A stretch of 64,000 bases of DNA from CAVQCT01 sp964371785 (GTDB lineage Bacteria; Zixibacteria; MSB-5A5; GN15; FEB-12): NCBI GenBank assembly GCA_964371785.1, contig CAYJOL010000003.1, positions 402,915 to 466,914 on the forward strand, given 5' to 3'. Under the pieces are notes generated by a model. The model made no database searches. It was not told the origin of the DNA and was given only the letters and a program-made list of their open reading frames with translations. Positions 44,472-54,328 of the stretch are shown here, piece after piece (position 1 is the stretch's first letter; every line of letters starts with the position of its first letter). Position numbers and translations under genes: made by a program.

Positions 44472-47400
44472 TTGAAAATTCAACGCTTTTTTACCCGCGA
44501 AGGTGAGTCGCCGTACAGCCGGCTCAGTTTTGTCAAGCGAAGCTCGGAGATCAAGAACCCGGACGGTTCAACCGTATTCAAGCTCGACAATATTGATGTT
44601 CCCGAACAGTGGTCGCAGGTAGCCGTTGATATTCTCGCCCAAAAGTATTTCCGCAAGGCGGGTGTTCCTCTCACCGACGATAAGGGTCGGCCGATGCTTG
44701 ATGACAACGGCGACCAGTTAACCGGCGGTGAGACGGATGCCCGACAGGTGTTCAATCGACTGGCAGGATGCTGGCGGCATTGGGGAGAAGAGCACGGTTA
44801 TTTCGAAACGGAAGCAGACGCGCAGGCGTTTTACGACGAGCTGTGCTACATGCTGGCGGTGCAGATAGCGGCACCCAACTCCCCGCAGTGGTTCAACACC
44901 GGACTTCACCACGCCTACGGCATCAGCGGCGTCTCGAACGGTCATTATTATGTCGACCCCAAGTCGCACATGCTCAGTCAGGCCAAGAACGCTTATGAAC
45001 ACCCCCAACCCCACGCCTGCTTCATTCAATCGGTGACCGATGACCTGGTTAACGACGGTGGGATCATGGATCTGTGGGTGCGTGAGGCGCGGTTGTTCAA
45101 GTACGGTTCGGGCACCGGAACAAATTTCTCGAATTTGAGAGGGTCCAAAGAGCCCCTCTCGGGCGGCGGCAATTCATCAGGGTTGATGTCTTTCCTGCGC
45201 ATAGGAGATCGCGCTGCCGGCGCCATAAAATCCGGCGGTACCACCAGACGGGCGGCGAAGATGGTCTGTCTCGATTTGGACCATCCTGATATCATGGAGT
45301 TCATTAATTGGAAAGTCGTGGAAGAGCAGAAGGTCGCCGCCCTAGTAACCGGATCGAAGGTCATCAAGCAACAACTGGCTGAAGTGTTCGATGCGGCCAG
45401 GATTTCAGGTGAAAACGGGAATTCGGTATATGAGACCGACCCGGAAAGAAACGGCAAGCTCAAGGCGGCGTTGCGCCGGGCCAAACAGCTTTCTGTCCCG
45501 CAGGGTTACATCAAGAAAGTGCTGGACCTCACCCGGCAGGGCGTTGGGGAAATAGATTTCGTCCAACTGGACACCAACTGGGACAGCGAAGCATACCTGA
45601 CAGTTTCAGGCCAGAACTCCAACAACTCAGTGAGAATTCCAAACCAGTTCTTTGACCGTCTGCAGAAGGGTGAGGACTGGACCTTGATCCGTCGCACCGA
45701 CGGCAAAGTAGCGGGCAAAGTCTCGGCCGCCGAACTCTGGGACAAGGTGACATATTCGGCATGGTCCTGTGCCGATCCGGGTGTGCAGTTTGACACGACA
45801 GTCAATGAATGGCATACCTGCCCGGAAGATGGGCGCATCAACGCCTCGAATCCCTGTTCGGAGTATATGTTCCTCGACGACACCGCCTGTAATCTGGCCT
45901 CAATCAACCTGGTCAAATTCCTCGGTGATGACGGCCGGTTCGATATCGATGGCTATCTACATGCGATTCGCGTCTGGACGGTGGTGCTTGAAATTTCGGT
46001 GCTGATGGCTTCGTATCCGTCGCGTCCGATAGCCCAGAAGAGTTTTGACTACCGCACGCTCGGCCTCGGTTATGCCAATCTCGGCACTTTATTAATGCGC
46101 ATGGGGATTCCGTACGACTCGGCCGAAGCCTACGCCTGGTGCGGAGCGGTAAGTTCCATGCTGACGGGACAGGCTTATGTAACTTCGGCGGAAATGGCCA
46201 AAGAACACGGCCCGTTCTCCGCCTACTACCGCAATCGCGAGCATATGCTGCGAGTGATTCGAAATCACCGCCGCGCCGCGTATAACGCGGATCGTTCGGA
46301 ATACGAGGACCTGACCATTAAGCCGGTGGGTATAAATCCGAACTACATTCCCGAAGAGCTCACCAAATCGACTCGCGATGTCTGGGACAGAGCGCTCGAG
46401 CTCGGCGAGGTGTATGGGTATCGCAATGCCCAGAGTACGGTAATAGCTCCAACCGGGACAATCGGCCTGGTTATGGACTGTGATACCACCGGCATCGAAC
46501 CTGATTTCGCCCTGGTGAAATTCAAGAAGCTGGCAGGCGGCGGGTATTTTAAGATTATCAACAACTCCGTTCCAATAGCGCTGGAGAAGTTGGGGTACTC
46601 TCATGACGAGGTCACCGACATCATTCTCTATGCGACCGGTCACAAGACCCTGAAAGAGGCTCCCTATATCAATCATGAGTCTCTCAGGGCAAAAGGGTTC
46701 GGCGAGGAGGAACTCCGCAAGATCGAGCAGAGTTTGGCTAATGTGTTTGATATCTGTTTTGCCTTTAACAAGTACACGCTCGGGGCGGAGTTCATCCACG
46801 ACACCCTGGGCTTCTCCGAAGACATATATGACTCCTGGGACTTCAACCTGCTTCGTGAACTCGGTTTCACGCGCGAACAGATTGAAGTAGCAAACGCGTA
46901 CTGCTGTGGTACGATGACGCTTGAAGGGGCGCCGCACATTCAGGACAAGCACTTGCCCATTTTTGACTGTGCCAATCGGTGCGGGCGCAAGGGAACGCGG
47001 TTTATCAAGTTCGAGTCGCACATCAGGATGATGGCGGCGGCACAGCCCTTTATATCAGGCGCCATCTCCAAGACAATCAATATGCCCGCGGAGGCATCGG
47101 TCGACGATGTCAAAAAGGCATATCGGATGGCGTGGGAGACGATGAACAAAGCGATCGCGATTTACCGCGATGGTTCCAAGCTCAGCCAGCCCTTGAGTTC
47201 AGCGCTGCTCGACGATGACGACGACGGACAGGATATGACGGTCGAATCGGCCTCCGAGAAGATGGCTCAGCGGATTGTTTACCGCTACCTTGCCAAACGT
47301 CGCAAGATGCCGAATCGTCGCGGCGGATACACACAAAAGGCCGTGGTCGGCGGACACAAGATCTACTTGCGGACCGGCGAATACTCCGACGGCACTCTGG

Positions 47401-48128
47401 GAGAGATTTTCCTCGATATGCATCGCGAGGGAGCGGCGTTCCGTTCGTTAATGAACAGTTTCGCCATTGCCGTCTCGCTCGGTCTGCAGCACGGCGTACC
47501 GCTCGAAGAGTTCGTCGAGGCGTTCCTGTTCAGCCGCTTCGAACCGAACGGAATGGTACAAGGAAATCGGTCCATCAAACGGGCGACCTCGATTATCGAC
47601 TATATTTTCCGTGAACTGGCCATCACCTATCTCGAGCGAAATGACCTCGCTCATGTTTCAGAGGACGACTTGCTGGGCGACACCGTGGGCAAACCGGCCG
47701 ACGAGTCGATTGAGTTCGAGGCGGAAGAACCTGCTGACCTGAAAGTCACGGGGCAGGTAACGGCAGCCAGCAGGATGGCGGATGACATACATTCATCGCA
47801 CCTGACAGTTGATTTTCATCACGATGAAAGCGGCAATGGAAAGCTGAACCCATATCAAGGACGAACAGGAGGAAGCAATGGTCAATCGCTGGAGCTTACG
47901 CCTCAAATTGAGCAAACTCAGGTCGCCGAGGCGGTGCTTGAGTATAGCACCCCGGCAAGCAAGAAGATTGGCGGTGACCGAGGAAAAAAACTCTTCCAGG
48001 AAATCCGAGCGGCAAGACTGAAAGGGTATGAAGGAGACATGTGCTCCGAGTGCGGTCAATTTACTATGATTCGCAACGGCACCTGCCTCAAGTGCGACAC
48101 CTGCGGCTCAACGAGCGGCTGCAGTTAA
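44472..48128 (+). CDS. nrdJ: Adenosylcobalamin-dependent (class II) ribonucleotide reductase
   Basis: Reduces ribonucleotides to deoxyribonucleotides with a B12-derived radical, without need for O2. It has 1218 residues and starts with TTG at 44472 seven bases after a perfect AGGAGGT. Features: NSPQWFNTGL (about 137), HACFIQSV with an active-site cysteine (about 180), NPCSEYMFLDDTACNLASINL (about 458) with the radical-site cysteine, and a long C-terminal tail ending in a zinc-ribbon of paired cysteines (CSECG...CLKCDTCG). Length and domain order fit the long NrdJ form; no intein or insertion is seen. No other reductase class is in the window. Confidence 0.96.
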   Translation: MKIQRFFTREGESPYSRLSFVKRSSEIKNPDGSTVFKLDNIDVPEQWSQVAVDILAQKYFRKAGVPLTDDKGRPMLDDNGDQLTGGETDARQVFNRLAGCWRHWGEEHGYFETEADAQAFYDELCYMLAVQIAAPNSPQWFNTGLHHAYGISGVSNGHYYVDPKSHMLSQAKNAYEHPQPHACFIQSVTDDLVNDGGIMDLWVREARLFKYGSGTGTNFSNLRGSKEPLSGGGNSSGLMSFLRIGDRAAGAIKSGGTTRRAAKMVCLDLDHPDIMEFINWKVVEEQKVAALVTGSKVIKQQLAEVFDAARISGENGNSVYETDPERNGKLKAALRRAKQLSVPQGYIKKVLDLTRQGVGEIDFVQLDTNWDSEAYLTVSGQNSNNSVRIPNQFFDRLQKGEDWTLIRRTDGKVAGKVSAAELWDKVTYSAWSCADPGVQFDTTVNEWHTCPEDGRINASNPCSEYMFLDDTACNLASINLVKFLGDDGRFDIDGYLHAIRVWTVVLEISVLMASYPSRPIAQKSFDYRTLGLGYANLGTLLMRMGIPYDSAEAYAWCGAVSSMLTGQAYVTSAEMAKEHGPFSAYYRNREHMLRVIRNHRRAAYNADRSEYEDLTIKPVGINPNYIPEELTKSTRDVWDRALELGEVYGYRNAQSTVIAPTGTIGLVMDCDTTGIEPDFALVKFKKLAGGGYFKIINNSVPIALEKLGYSHDEVTDIILYATGHKTLKEAPYINHESLRAKGFGEEELRKIEQSLANVFDICFAFNKYTLGAEFIHDTLGFSEDIYDSWDFNLLRELGFTREQIEVANAYCCGTMTLEGAPHIQDKHLPIFDCANRCGRKGTRFIKFESHIRMMAAAQPFISGAISKTINMPAEASVDDVKKAYRMAWETMNKAIAIYRDGSKLSQPLSSALLDDDDDGQDMTVESASEKMAQRIVYRYLAKRRKMPNRRGGYTQKAVVGGHKIYLRTGEYSDGTLGEIFLDMHREGAAFRSLMNSFAIAVSLGLQHGVPLEEFVEAFLFSRFEPNGMVQGNRSIKRATSIIDYIFRELAITYLERNDLAHVSEDDLLGDTVGKPADESIEFEAEEPADLKVTGQVTAASRMADDIHSSHLTVDFHHDESGNGKLNPYQGRTGGSNGQSLELTPQIEQTQVAEAVLEYSTPASKKIGGDRGKKLFQEIRAARLKGYEGDMCSECGQFTMIRNGTCLKCDTCGSTSGCS

Positions 48129-48149
48129 TTCCCGCCACAATCGTTTCAG

Positions 48150-48181
48150 GCCCGTTGTTCCATGAGTAACGGGCTTTTTTA
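48150..48181 (+). terminator. Intrinsic terminator of nrdJ
   Basis: GCCCGTT, 11-base loop, AACGGGC, then a run of T from 48175. Confidence 0.85.
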
Positions 48182-48241
48182 TGCTCAACCTGGAGTCAGA
48201 TTATCTGTTGGATAATTCCTGCCGCCAGTTTAATTACCTAT

Positions 48242-49729
48242 ATGGATATCAAAAGAGGAGTCGGCGCGGTCACAGAGTCGGTTGCTCTGGTTGCTATTCT
48301 TGCGGCGCTCCTAACGATGGGAACCACTGGTGCGTGTCTGTGGCGGTATAATGCTGTTGATAGCCCCGGGCGTCTGACTTCACTGTTGGACGCCATCGGT
48401 TCATCGGGATCGGTATTGATCACTCATTTACTGTTAGGGTGCCTGCTGGCGCTCTGCGCCATCTGGTATTTGGTTTTCACAACAGTTGCCGCACGACCGA
48501 GTAACCTCACGTCCCACGGTCATCGGTTTCCGCCGATACAAATCGGTGCGCAGACAGCTCTGTTGATGGTCGGGAGCCTGGTCGTTCTGTCCGGAATAAG
48601 TATGTACGCCGGATGGTACCATGGAGCATCAACCCACTCAATTCTCGTCGAATTACACCGGTTCGGCGGATACGGATTGATCGGCTTGGCCTGTGTCATT
48701 GTGCCGTTCCGGGTTATCAGAGCTTTCACACGAAGCAAACGACTTCAAGGACGATTCCCGATCTGGGCCGCTGGAATGACCGCGCTTGTTGTCACTGCGG
48801 CGGTCGCGCTCACCCTGAGCCGCGGCGTTACGCGAAACTTGGAGTCAGTTGCGGGCGCTCAGGCTGCTACTATCGACGGTATCGCCACTCAGCAGGAGTG
48901 GCAGAGAATTCCTGCCGTCCTGATCCCCTGCGCGGGAGGAGCGAATTTCGCCGGCGGAGTGAGCGGCATCAGGATAAAGAGTTTCTATGACAAGCAGTTT
49001 ATTTATTTCCTGTTCCAGTGGTCCGATTCCACCAGATCGCTCAATCGCAGGTTACTGAAGAAGTCGTCGGGATGGTCGGTCCTGACGAGCGATACCATTT
49101 CAGTTCTGGGCGAGGCGAAATATTATGAAGATCAACTGGCGGTTTCGATATCACGGAGTCGAACCGGATGCAACGCAACCTGTCATGCGGGAACAATGGA
49201 CGACCCGGGCGCTCATTTTACCGCTGGCGACACGGTAGACCTTTGGCACTGGAGGGCGCAGGCCACCGATCCAACGGGGCAGGCAGACGACGGTTGGTGG
49301 GGTGGCTGGAATGCCGGTGCAAAGGATGGGCGAAATTTCGATAATAGTCCCGCCGGGGGCTATTTCTCGAATCTTAATAAAGACTGGGGCCAACCATATT
49401 TTCTTCCACAACCCCCTCAGCTTTATCCCTGGATCGATTTGCGGACCAACGCGATGACCCCATATTTCGCCGAGGCAGATACATTCCGTATTGGAGTGAC
49501 CATTCCCGGGCTGCTGGTCTCGCCGTTTATGGGGGACCGGGGAAATGTCCGGGCGCGCGGTGCATGGAGAAACGGCATCTGGACAGTTGAAATGGCCAGG
49601 GCTCGCCTCACCGGGTCACCGGCGGACATCCCTATTGACCGACCCGTCTACTTGAATATTGCCGTCTTTGACAATGCAGACCTGTCACATTCATCTTCGA
49701 TCAGACCTCTTCGGCTGATCTTGAAGTAA
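48242..49729 (+). CDS. Membrane b-type cytochrome fused to EB_dh-like heme domain
   Basis: A 495-residue protein in two halves. Residues 1-195 contain five membrane helices (about 13-33, 56-82, 102-122, 138-160, 172-194) with histidines in LITHLLLG and LVELHRFGGYG that could hold heme b. Residues 200-495 face the periplasm and resemble the ethylbenzene-dehydrogenase gamma/heme-binding family: DGIATQQEWQRIPAV start, VDLWHWRA, and one heme c-like site CNATCH (about 307-312), which is CX3CH rather than CX2CH. Probably a quinol- or cytochrome-linked redox protein. No Shine-Dalgarno precedes the ATG; TTTAAT lies seven bases upstream. Confidence 0.72.
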   Translation: MDIKRGVGAVTESVALVAILAALLTMGTTGACLWRYNAVDSPGRLTSLLDAIGSSGSVLITHLLLGCLLALCAIWYLVFTTVAARPSNLTSHGHRFPPIQIGAQTALLMVGSLVVLSGISMYAGWYHGASTHSILVELHRFGGYGLIGLACVIVPFRVIRAFTRSKRLQGRFPIWAAGMTALVVTAAVALTLSRGVTRNLESVAGAQAATIDGIATQQEWQRIPAVLIPCAGGANFAGGVSGIRIKSFYDKQFIYFLFQWSDSTRSLNRRLLKKSSGWSVLTSDTISVLGEAKYYEDQLAVSISRSRTGCNATCHAGTMDDPGAHFTAGDTVDLWHWRAQATDPTGQADDGWWGGWNAGAKDGRNFDNSPAGGYFSNLNKDWGQPYFLPQPPQLYPWIDLRTNAMTPYFAEADTFRIGVTIPGLLVSPFMGDRGNVRARGAWRNGIWTVEMARARLTGSPADIPIDRPVYLNIAVFDNADLSHSSSIRPLRLILK

Positions 49730-49989
49730 CCCGCTGATGACCGCCCACGCCCGTCAATCAGCTACCAGTCAACAACTTCCGTCCGATTGATCCACTCCGT
49801 TTCCCCAATTGACAGTACCGTGCATGAGTAATGGATGCTGACACCGGCCTTGGTGAGCACGTCCGGCTATTCTAAAACATTGTCGAACGCTACGAAATTC
49901 CCGGGCGTGCGAAACAATTAGCCATATCACGCCGTAAAGTTAAACTGTTCACTTTGAATCTAACTACTGCCGATAGGAGAGAGCGCCCG

Positions 49990-51084
49990 ATGGTCAAGAA
50001 AATATTCCTCACGGTCTTTACCCTCGTTATACTTGGAGGGGTGCTGTTCTTTGCGATAGACGGTTCCGCCAAGAAGGATGACGCGTTCAAGACTGTTCCG
50101 GTAGAGCGCGGCGAGATTGTTGACAAGGCTCTGGCGGTTGGCAAAATCGACCCTAAGCTGGAGATCAGTGTCAAGTCGAAAATCGGGGGGATTGTCAAGA
50201 AGATTTACGTAGATATAGGTGAAAAGGTAAAAGTGGGGGACCCGCTGTTCGATATCGGTCCGGATCCGACACCAATTGAATTTGCGGAGGCTAAACGCGA
50301 TGTAGAAATCAAGCAGGTCGCCTTCGATAACGCGTCCCGCGAATTCGATCGGGTGAAGTCACTGCGCGAGAAGAATCTGGTTTCGCCACAGGACTTTGAT
50401 TCCAAGCAGGCACAGTTTGATCAGGCAAGTCTCGTGTTACAATTGGCCCAGGAGAAACTGTCGCTCATAGATTCCGGCAAATCGACCGTAGCCGACCGTG
50501 AAGTCTCCAATATAATCAGGTCGCCTATCAGCGGGACTGTCCTGTCACGACTGGTCGAAGAAGGCGACCCGGTGGTTCCGCTCACTTCCTATCAGGCGGG
50601 GACAGACATGATGACATTGGCCAAGATGGATGACCTGGTGTTCAAGGGAAATGTCGACGAAATCGATGTCGGCAAGCTGCATGAAGGGATGCCTGCGGAG
50701 ATTGAGATAGGCGCAATCTCGGGTCAGAAATTCGGCGGCAAGCTGACCAAGATCTCGCCCAAGGCGCACAAGGAGGAAGGTTCAACGCTGTTTGAAGTTG
50801 AGATTACGATCGACAGCAGTGGCAGTCAATTCCTCCGGGCAGGCTACAGCGCCAACGCTGACATAGTGATCACCAAGAAAGAGAATATCCTGCTGATACC
50901 GGAGCGATTGATCAAGACCAAAGACTCCGCCTCGTATGTGGAAATCCAGGACACGAATAAAGTCGTTTCCACGCGCGATATCCAGACTGGTCTATCTGAC
51001 GGCATCAAGATCGAGATAACCGATGGTCTGAAAGAAGGGGAGCTTGTTGTGGAACGTCCGCCCAAAGAAATCACTGGTGACTGA
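49990..51084 (+). CDS. MacA-like periplasmic adaptor (HlyD/RND family)
   Basis: Membrane-fusion protein of 364 residues. One N-terminal anchor (about 5-24), a split lipoyl/barrel-sandwich domain (KSKIGGIVKKIYVDIGEKVKVGDPLFDI and ISGTVLSRLVEEGDPV), an alpha-helical hairpin between (about 95-150) and a beta-barrel domain to the end. The ATG at 49990 follows AGGAGAGAG; upstream in-frame codons are unlikely. It opens a four-gene unit with two permeases and an ATPase. An outer-membrane TolC partner is not in the window. Confidence 0.9.
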   Translation: MVKKIFLTVFTLVILGGVLFFAIDGSAKKDDAFKTVPVERGEIVDKALAVGKIDPKLEISVKSKIGGIVKKIYVDIGEKVKVGDPLFDIGPDPTPIEFAEAKRDVEIKQVAFDNASREFDRVKSLREKNLVSPQDFDSKQAQFDQASLVLQLAQEKLSLIDSGKSTVADREVSNIIRSPISGTVLSRLVEEGDPVVPLTSYQAGTDMMTLAKMDDLVFKGNVDEIDVGKLHEGMPAEIEIGAISGQKFGGKLTKISPKAHKEEGSTLFEVEITIDSSGSQFLRAGYSANADIVITKKENILLIPERLIKTKDSASYVEIQDTNKVVSTRDIQTGLSDGIKIEITDGLKEGELVVERPPKEITGD

Positions 51085-51103
51085 TAGAGAGTAGAAGCTG
51101 GTT

Positions 51104-52339
51104 ATGATTCCACTGGTGACAATCAAACAGTTTTTCAACGATATGCGCCGCCAGAAGCTGCGCACGGCGATGACTATGTTCGGGATCTTCTGGGGTACCT
51201 GTTCGATAGTGCTGCTGTTCGCGTTCGGCAACGGCATCACCCAGCAGCAGCTCAAGCAGCAGAAAGGGATGGGCGAGAATATCGCCATCTTCTGGCCGGG
51301 CATCACGGGCAAGGAATACAAGGGTCTGCCCAAGGGACGGAGAATCATTCCGACCGAGGATGATGTGTTGTTGATTAAGTCGAAAGCAAAGTCACTGGAA
51401 CGGATTTCAGCTGAATACTCGCGCTGGAATGTCAATCTGCGCGTAGGGAAAAACTCTACCATTCGCAATGTCGTAGGCATCTGGCCGGAGTTCGGAGAGA
51501 TGCGGAACGTTATTCCGGCCGAGGGGTCCCGATTTATTAATGATCGTGACCAGGAAGAAAAACGCCGCGTTATCTTCCTTGGCGACCTGTTGGCTACTGA
51601 TCTCTACGGCGAGGCGAATCCGGTCGGACAGGAAGTGCTGGTAAACGGAACGCCGTTTGTGGTTGTCGGGGTAATGAAATTGAAACAACAGAATAGTTCG
51701 TACAGCGGACGTGATAACCGCAAAGCGTTTATCCCGGCATCGACTTTCAAAACCATGTACAGCCAAAGGTACCTGAGCGATTTCGTCGCTCAGTGTAAGC
51801 CGGGAGCAAGCATGGAAACCGGCAAAAAAGAGATTTACGAGATACTGGGAGAGAAATACCGGTTCGACCCGGATGACCGCGACGCACTGGCAGTGTGGGA
51901 TACCACCCGGGGCTTCGCCTTCCTGCGCACTTTCTTTCTGGCCTTCAGGATGTTCCTGATCGGGATAGGGATCGCGACCCTTATCACCGGCGGTATCGGT
52001 GTATCCAATATTATGAATGTTGTGCTTGAGGAGCGGACCAAAGAAATAGGCATAAAGATGGCCCTGGGGGCCCGAAAAAGTTTCGTCCTCTGGCAGTTCA
52101 TCTTTGAAACTCTGCTTATCACCGGTTTCGGCGGGCTATTCGGATTCGCGTTCGCCTGGATAATTGTCTCGGTGTTCCCCATGCTCAAGCTCGAAGAATA
52201 CGTCGGCGTGCCGTCAGTGAACATCGTCGGAAGCATAGCCGTAGTTATCGTGCTGGGCATAGTCGGCTTGATAGCCGGTATCTTCCCGGCCCGTCGCGCC
52301 GCTAACCTCCAACCGGTACAAGCGCTTAAATTGTTTTAG
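51104..52339 (+). CDS. MacB/FtsX-type ABC permease 1
   Basis: Permease of 411 residues with the MacB topology: one N-terminal helix (about 20-42), a large periplasmic domain (about 50-280) and three C-terminal helices (about 288-312, 335-362, 372-398). The cytoplasmic coupling segment EERTKEIGIKMALGARKS is between the second and third helices. It has no ATPase domain of its own. It begins 19 bases after the adaptor and is clearly paralogous to the next gene. Confidence 0.9.
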   Translation: MIPLVTIKQFFNDMRRQKLRTAMTMFGIFWGTCSIVLLFAFGNGITQQQLKQQKGMGENIAIFWPGITGKEYKGLPKGRRIIPTEDDVLLIKSKAKSLERISAEYSRWNVNLRVGKNSTIRNVVGIWPEFGEMRNVIPAEGSRFINDRDQEEKRRVIFLGDLLATDLYGEANPVGQEVLVNGTPFVVVGVMKLKQQNSSYSGRDNRKAFIPASTFKTMYSQRYLSDFVAQCKPGASMETGKKEIYEILGEKYRFDPDDRDALAVWDTTRGFAFLRTFFLAFRMFLIGIGIATLITGGIGVSNIMNVVLEERTKEIGIKMALGARKSFVLWQFIFETLLITGFGGLFGFAFAWIIVSVFPMLKLEEYVGVPSVNIVGSIAVVIVLGIVGLIAGIFPARRAANLQPVQALKLF

Positions 52340-52346
52340 GAAAATC

Positions 52347-53594
52347 ATGAGACTATCGATCATATACAATGTCTTTGTCCGGGACTTTCGAAAGCAGAAA
52401 AAGCGCATTACCCTCACACTTGTGGCGCTCGGATGGGGCACACTTTCGATCATGCTGTTGCTTGGATTCGGCGAAGGTCTAAACCGACAACTGCGCATCA
52501 ACGAGAAGGGTCTCGGTGAGGGGATAGTCATCCTCTGGGGGGGACAGACCTCCATCCCGTTCAAGGGAATGGGCAAGGGCCGCCCGATTCGCTTTACCGA
52601 AGATGATATAGACTATTTGAAAAAGAAAGTACCTGAGATTGCCGAAGTCGGCGGGGAGTATGACCGGTGGGGGGTGAAAGTCAGCTATAAGAACACGGTG
52701 TTGAGCGAGCGCATTAACGGTCTGGTCCCTAACTATCAAAAGATGAGAAATCACATTCCGCAGATGGGTGGGCGGATGATCGACGACATGGATATCCAGT
52801 ACAAGCGTCGGGTCGTCTTTCTTGGAGACAAGGTCAAGGAACGACTGTTCAAGGACGAAGACGCCATCGGAAAACAGTTCCTCATCAATTCTATTCCCTT
52901 TACGGTAGTAGGTGTGGCTCAACCGAAACTCCAGAACAGCAGCTACTCAGGTCCCGACGAAGACAAGATTTCAATTCCGCTGACGACATTTCAGGCCATA
53001 TTTGGTGATCTCTATCTGGACGACATGGTATATCAGCCGAAGGTGCTCAATGACAGCAAAGCGGTGGAGAAGAAGGTGCTTGAGGCGTTTGCCTCGAAAT
53101 ACAAGTTTGACCCGACTGATGACCGCGCGATTTCGGTGTGGGACACGATTGAAGGTTCTCGCGAGTTTTCTAATGTGATGTTCGGTATACAGATTTTCCT
53201 GGGAATTATCGGCGGGTTGACTCTCTTGATCGCCGGAGTCGGCGTGGCTAATATCATGTACGTCTCCATTAAAGAACGCACCCGGGAGATTGGCATCAAG
53301 ATGGCGCTGGGAGCAAGGCGCTCATATATTCTCTGGCAGTTTCTGCTGGAAGCGCTCATTATCACGTTCTTCGGTGGATTTGGTGGAATGGCCGTAAGTT
53401 ACGTGCTGACAGAATCGTTTAAACGGGTGCCTATTCAATCCGATGTACTGAACTTCCTTGGGCGACCGACCATTTCGCTGGAGATTGGACTCGTCGTAGT
53501 GACGATCCTCGGTGTAATGGGATTGTTTTCCGGATTGTTCCCGGCCATGAAAGCGGCTTCGGTGAGTCCGGTAGAGTCATTGAGGTACGAATGA
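52347..53594 (+). CDS. MacB/FtsX-type ABC permease 2
   Basis: Second permease, 415 residues, same topology as the preceding gene, with KERTREIGIKMALGARRS as coupling segment and the periplasmic PxQNSSYSGPDEDK-type loop shared with its neighbour (QNSSYSGRDNRK there). It starts seven bases after the first permease. The two most likely form a heterodimeric channel driven by the ATPase encoded next. Confidence 0.9.
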   Translation: MRLSIIYNVFVRDFRKQKKRITLTLVALGWGTLSIMLLLGFGEGLNRQLRINEKGLGEGIVILWGGQTSIPFKGMGKGRPIRFTEDDIDYLKKKVPEIAEVGGEYDRWGVKVSYKNTVLSERINGLVPNYQKMRNHIPQMGGRMIDDMDIQYKRRVVFLGDKVKERLFKDEDAIGKQFLINSIPFTVVGVAQPKLQNSSYSGPDEDKISIPLTTFQAIFGDLYLDDMVYQPKVLNDSKAVEKKVLEAFASKYKFDPTDDRAISVWDTIEGSREFSNVMFGIQIFLGIIGGLTLLIAGVGVANIMYVSIKERTREIGIKMALGARRSYILWQFLLEALIITFFGGFGGMAVSYVLTESFKRVPIQSDVLNFLGRPTISLEIGLVVVTILGVMGLFSGLFPAMKAASVSPVESLRYE

Positions 53595-53631
53595 TGAAGA
53601 CGTCTGCGACATTCAGACTGGGAGAGATCAG

Positions 53632-54309
53632 ATGATTAGCATGACCAATGTGGTGAAGGAATACACGACTGGTAAGATGACATTCAGGGCGTTGAAAGGC
53701 ATCGATGTGCACATCAAGCGGGGCGAGTACCTTGCAATCGTGGGGCCGTCCGGCTCCGGTAAGTCCACGCTTATGAACTTGATCGGGTGCCTCGATGTCC
53801 CGAGTGAAGGCGAGTATCTGCTCGATGACCAGCCGGTGAAGAAATTTTCAGCCAATCAGCTGGCCGACGTTCGGAATCAGAAAATCGGATTCGTGTTTCA
53901 GGCGTTTAACCTGTTGCCTTATGCAACCGCATATGAGAATGTAGAAGTTCCCATGCTGTTTGCCCGGACGAACGGTAAACAGCGAAAGCAGCGGGTACTC
54001 GAACTGCTCTCCCGGGTCGGCCTGGCAGACAAAGTGAACAACAAGCCGACCGAAATGTCCGGTGGTGAGATGCAGCGAGTAGCGATCGCCCGGGCCCTGG
54101 CCAACGAACCCGAGATTATACTGGCCGATGAACCGACCGGCAACCTTGATAGTAAATCGGGTTCGGAGATTGTGAAGATTTTCGATGAACTCTGCGAGAT
54201 GGGCAAGACGATTATCATCATCACCCACGATATGAATATCGCGAAGCGCACTCACAGGGTCATCAAGCTCAAAGACGGCTTGCTTGATACCAACGGCAGT
54301 GCGCTCTAA
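53632..54309 (+). CDS. LolD/MacB-type ABC ATPase
   Basis: ATP-binding subunit of 225 residues: Walker A GPSGSGKST (about 39-47), Q-loop FVFQAFNLLPYATAYENVE, signature MSGGEMQRVAIARA, Walker B IILADEPTGNLDS, switch His in IIITHDMNIA. It is the motor for the two permeases upstream. The whole unit fits macrolide/lipopeptide/siderophore-type efflux or lipoprotein release; the substrate is not readable from sequence. Confidence 0.93.
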   Translation: MISMTNVVKEYTTGKMTFRALKGIDVHIKRGEYLAIVGPSGSGKSTLMNLIGCLDVPSEGEYLLDDQPVKKFSANQLADVRNQKIGFVFQAFNLLPYATAYENVEVPMLFARTNGKQRKQRVLELLSRVGLADKVNNKPTEMSGGEMQRVAIARALANEPEIILADEPTGNLDSKSGSEIVKIFDELCEMGKTIIIITHDMNIAKRTHRVIKLKDGLLDTNGSAL

Positions 54310-54328
54310 TCCGGCGGTCGAGATTTAA

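Noticed and set aside
46092..47021. 309-codon open frame on the minus strand inside nrdJ
   Set aside because: Opposite-strand shadow of a highly conserved gene; no ribosome site and no recognisable product.
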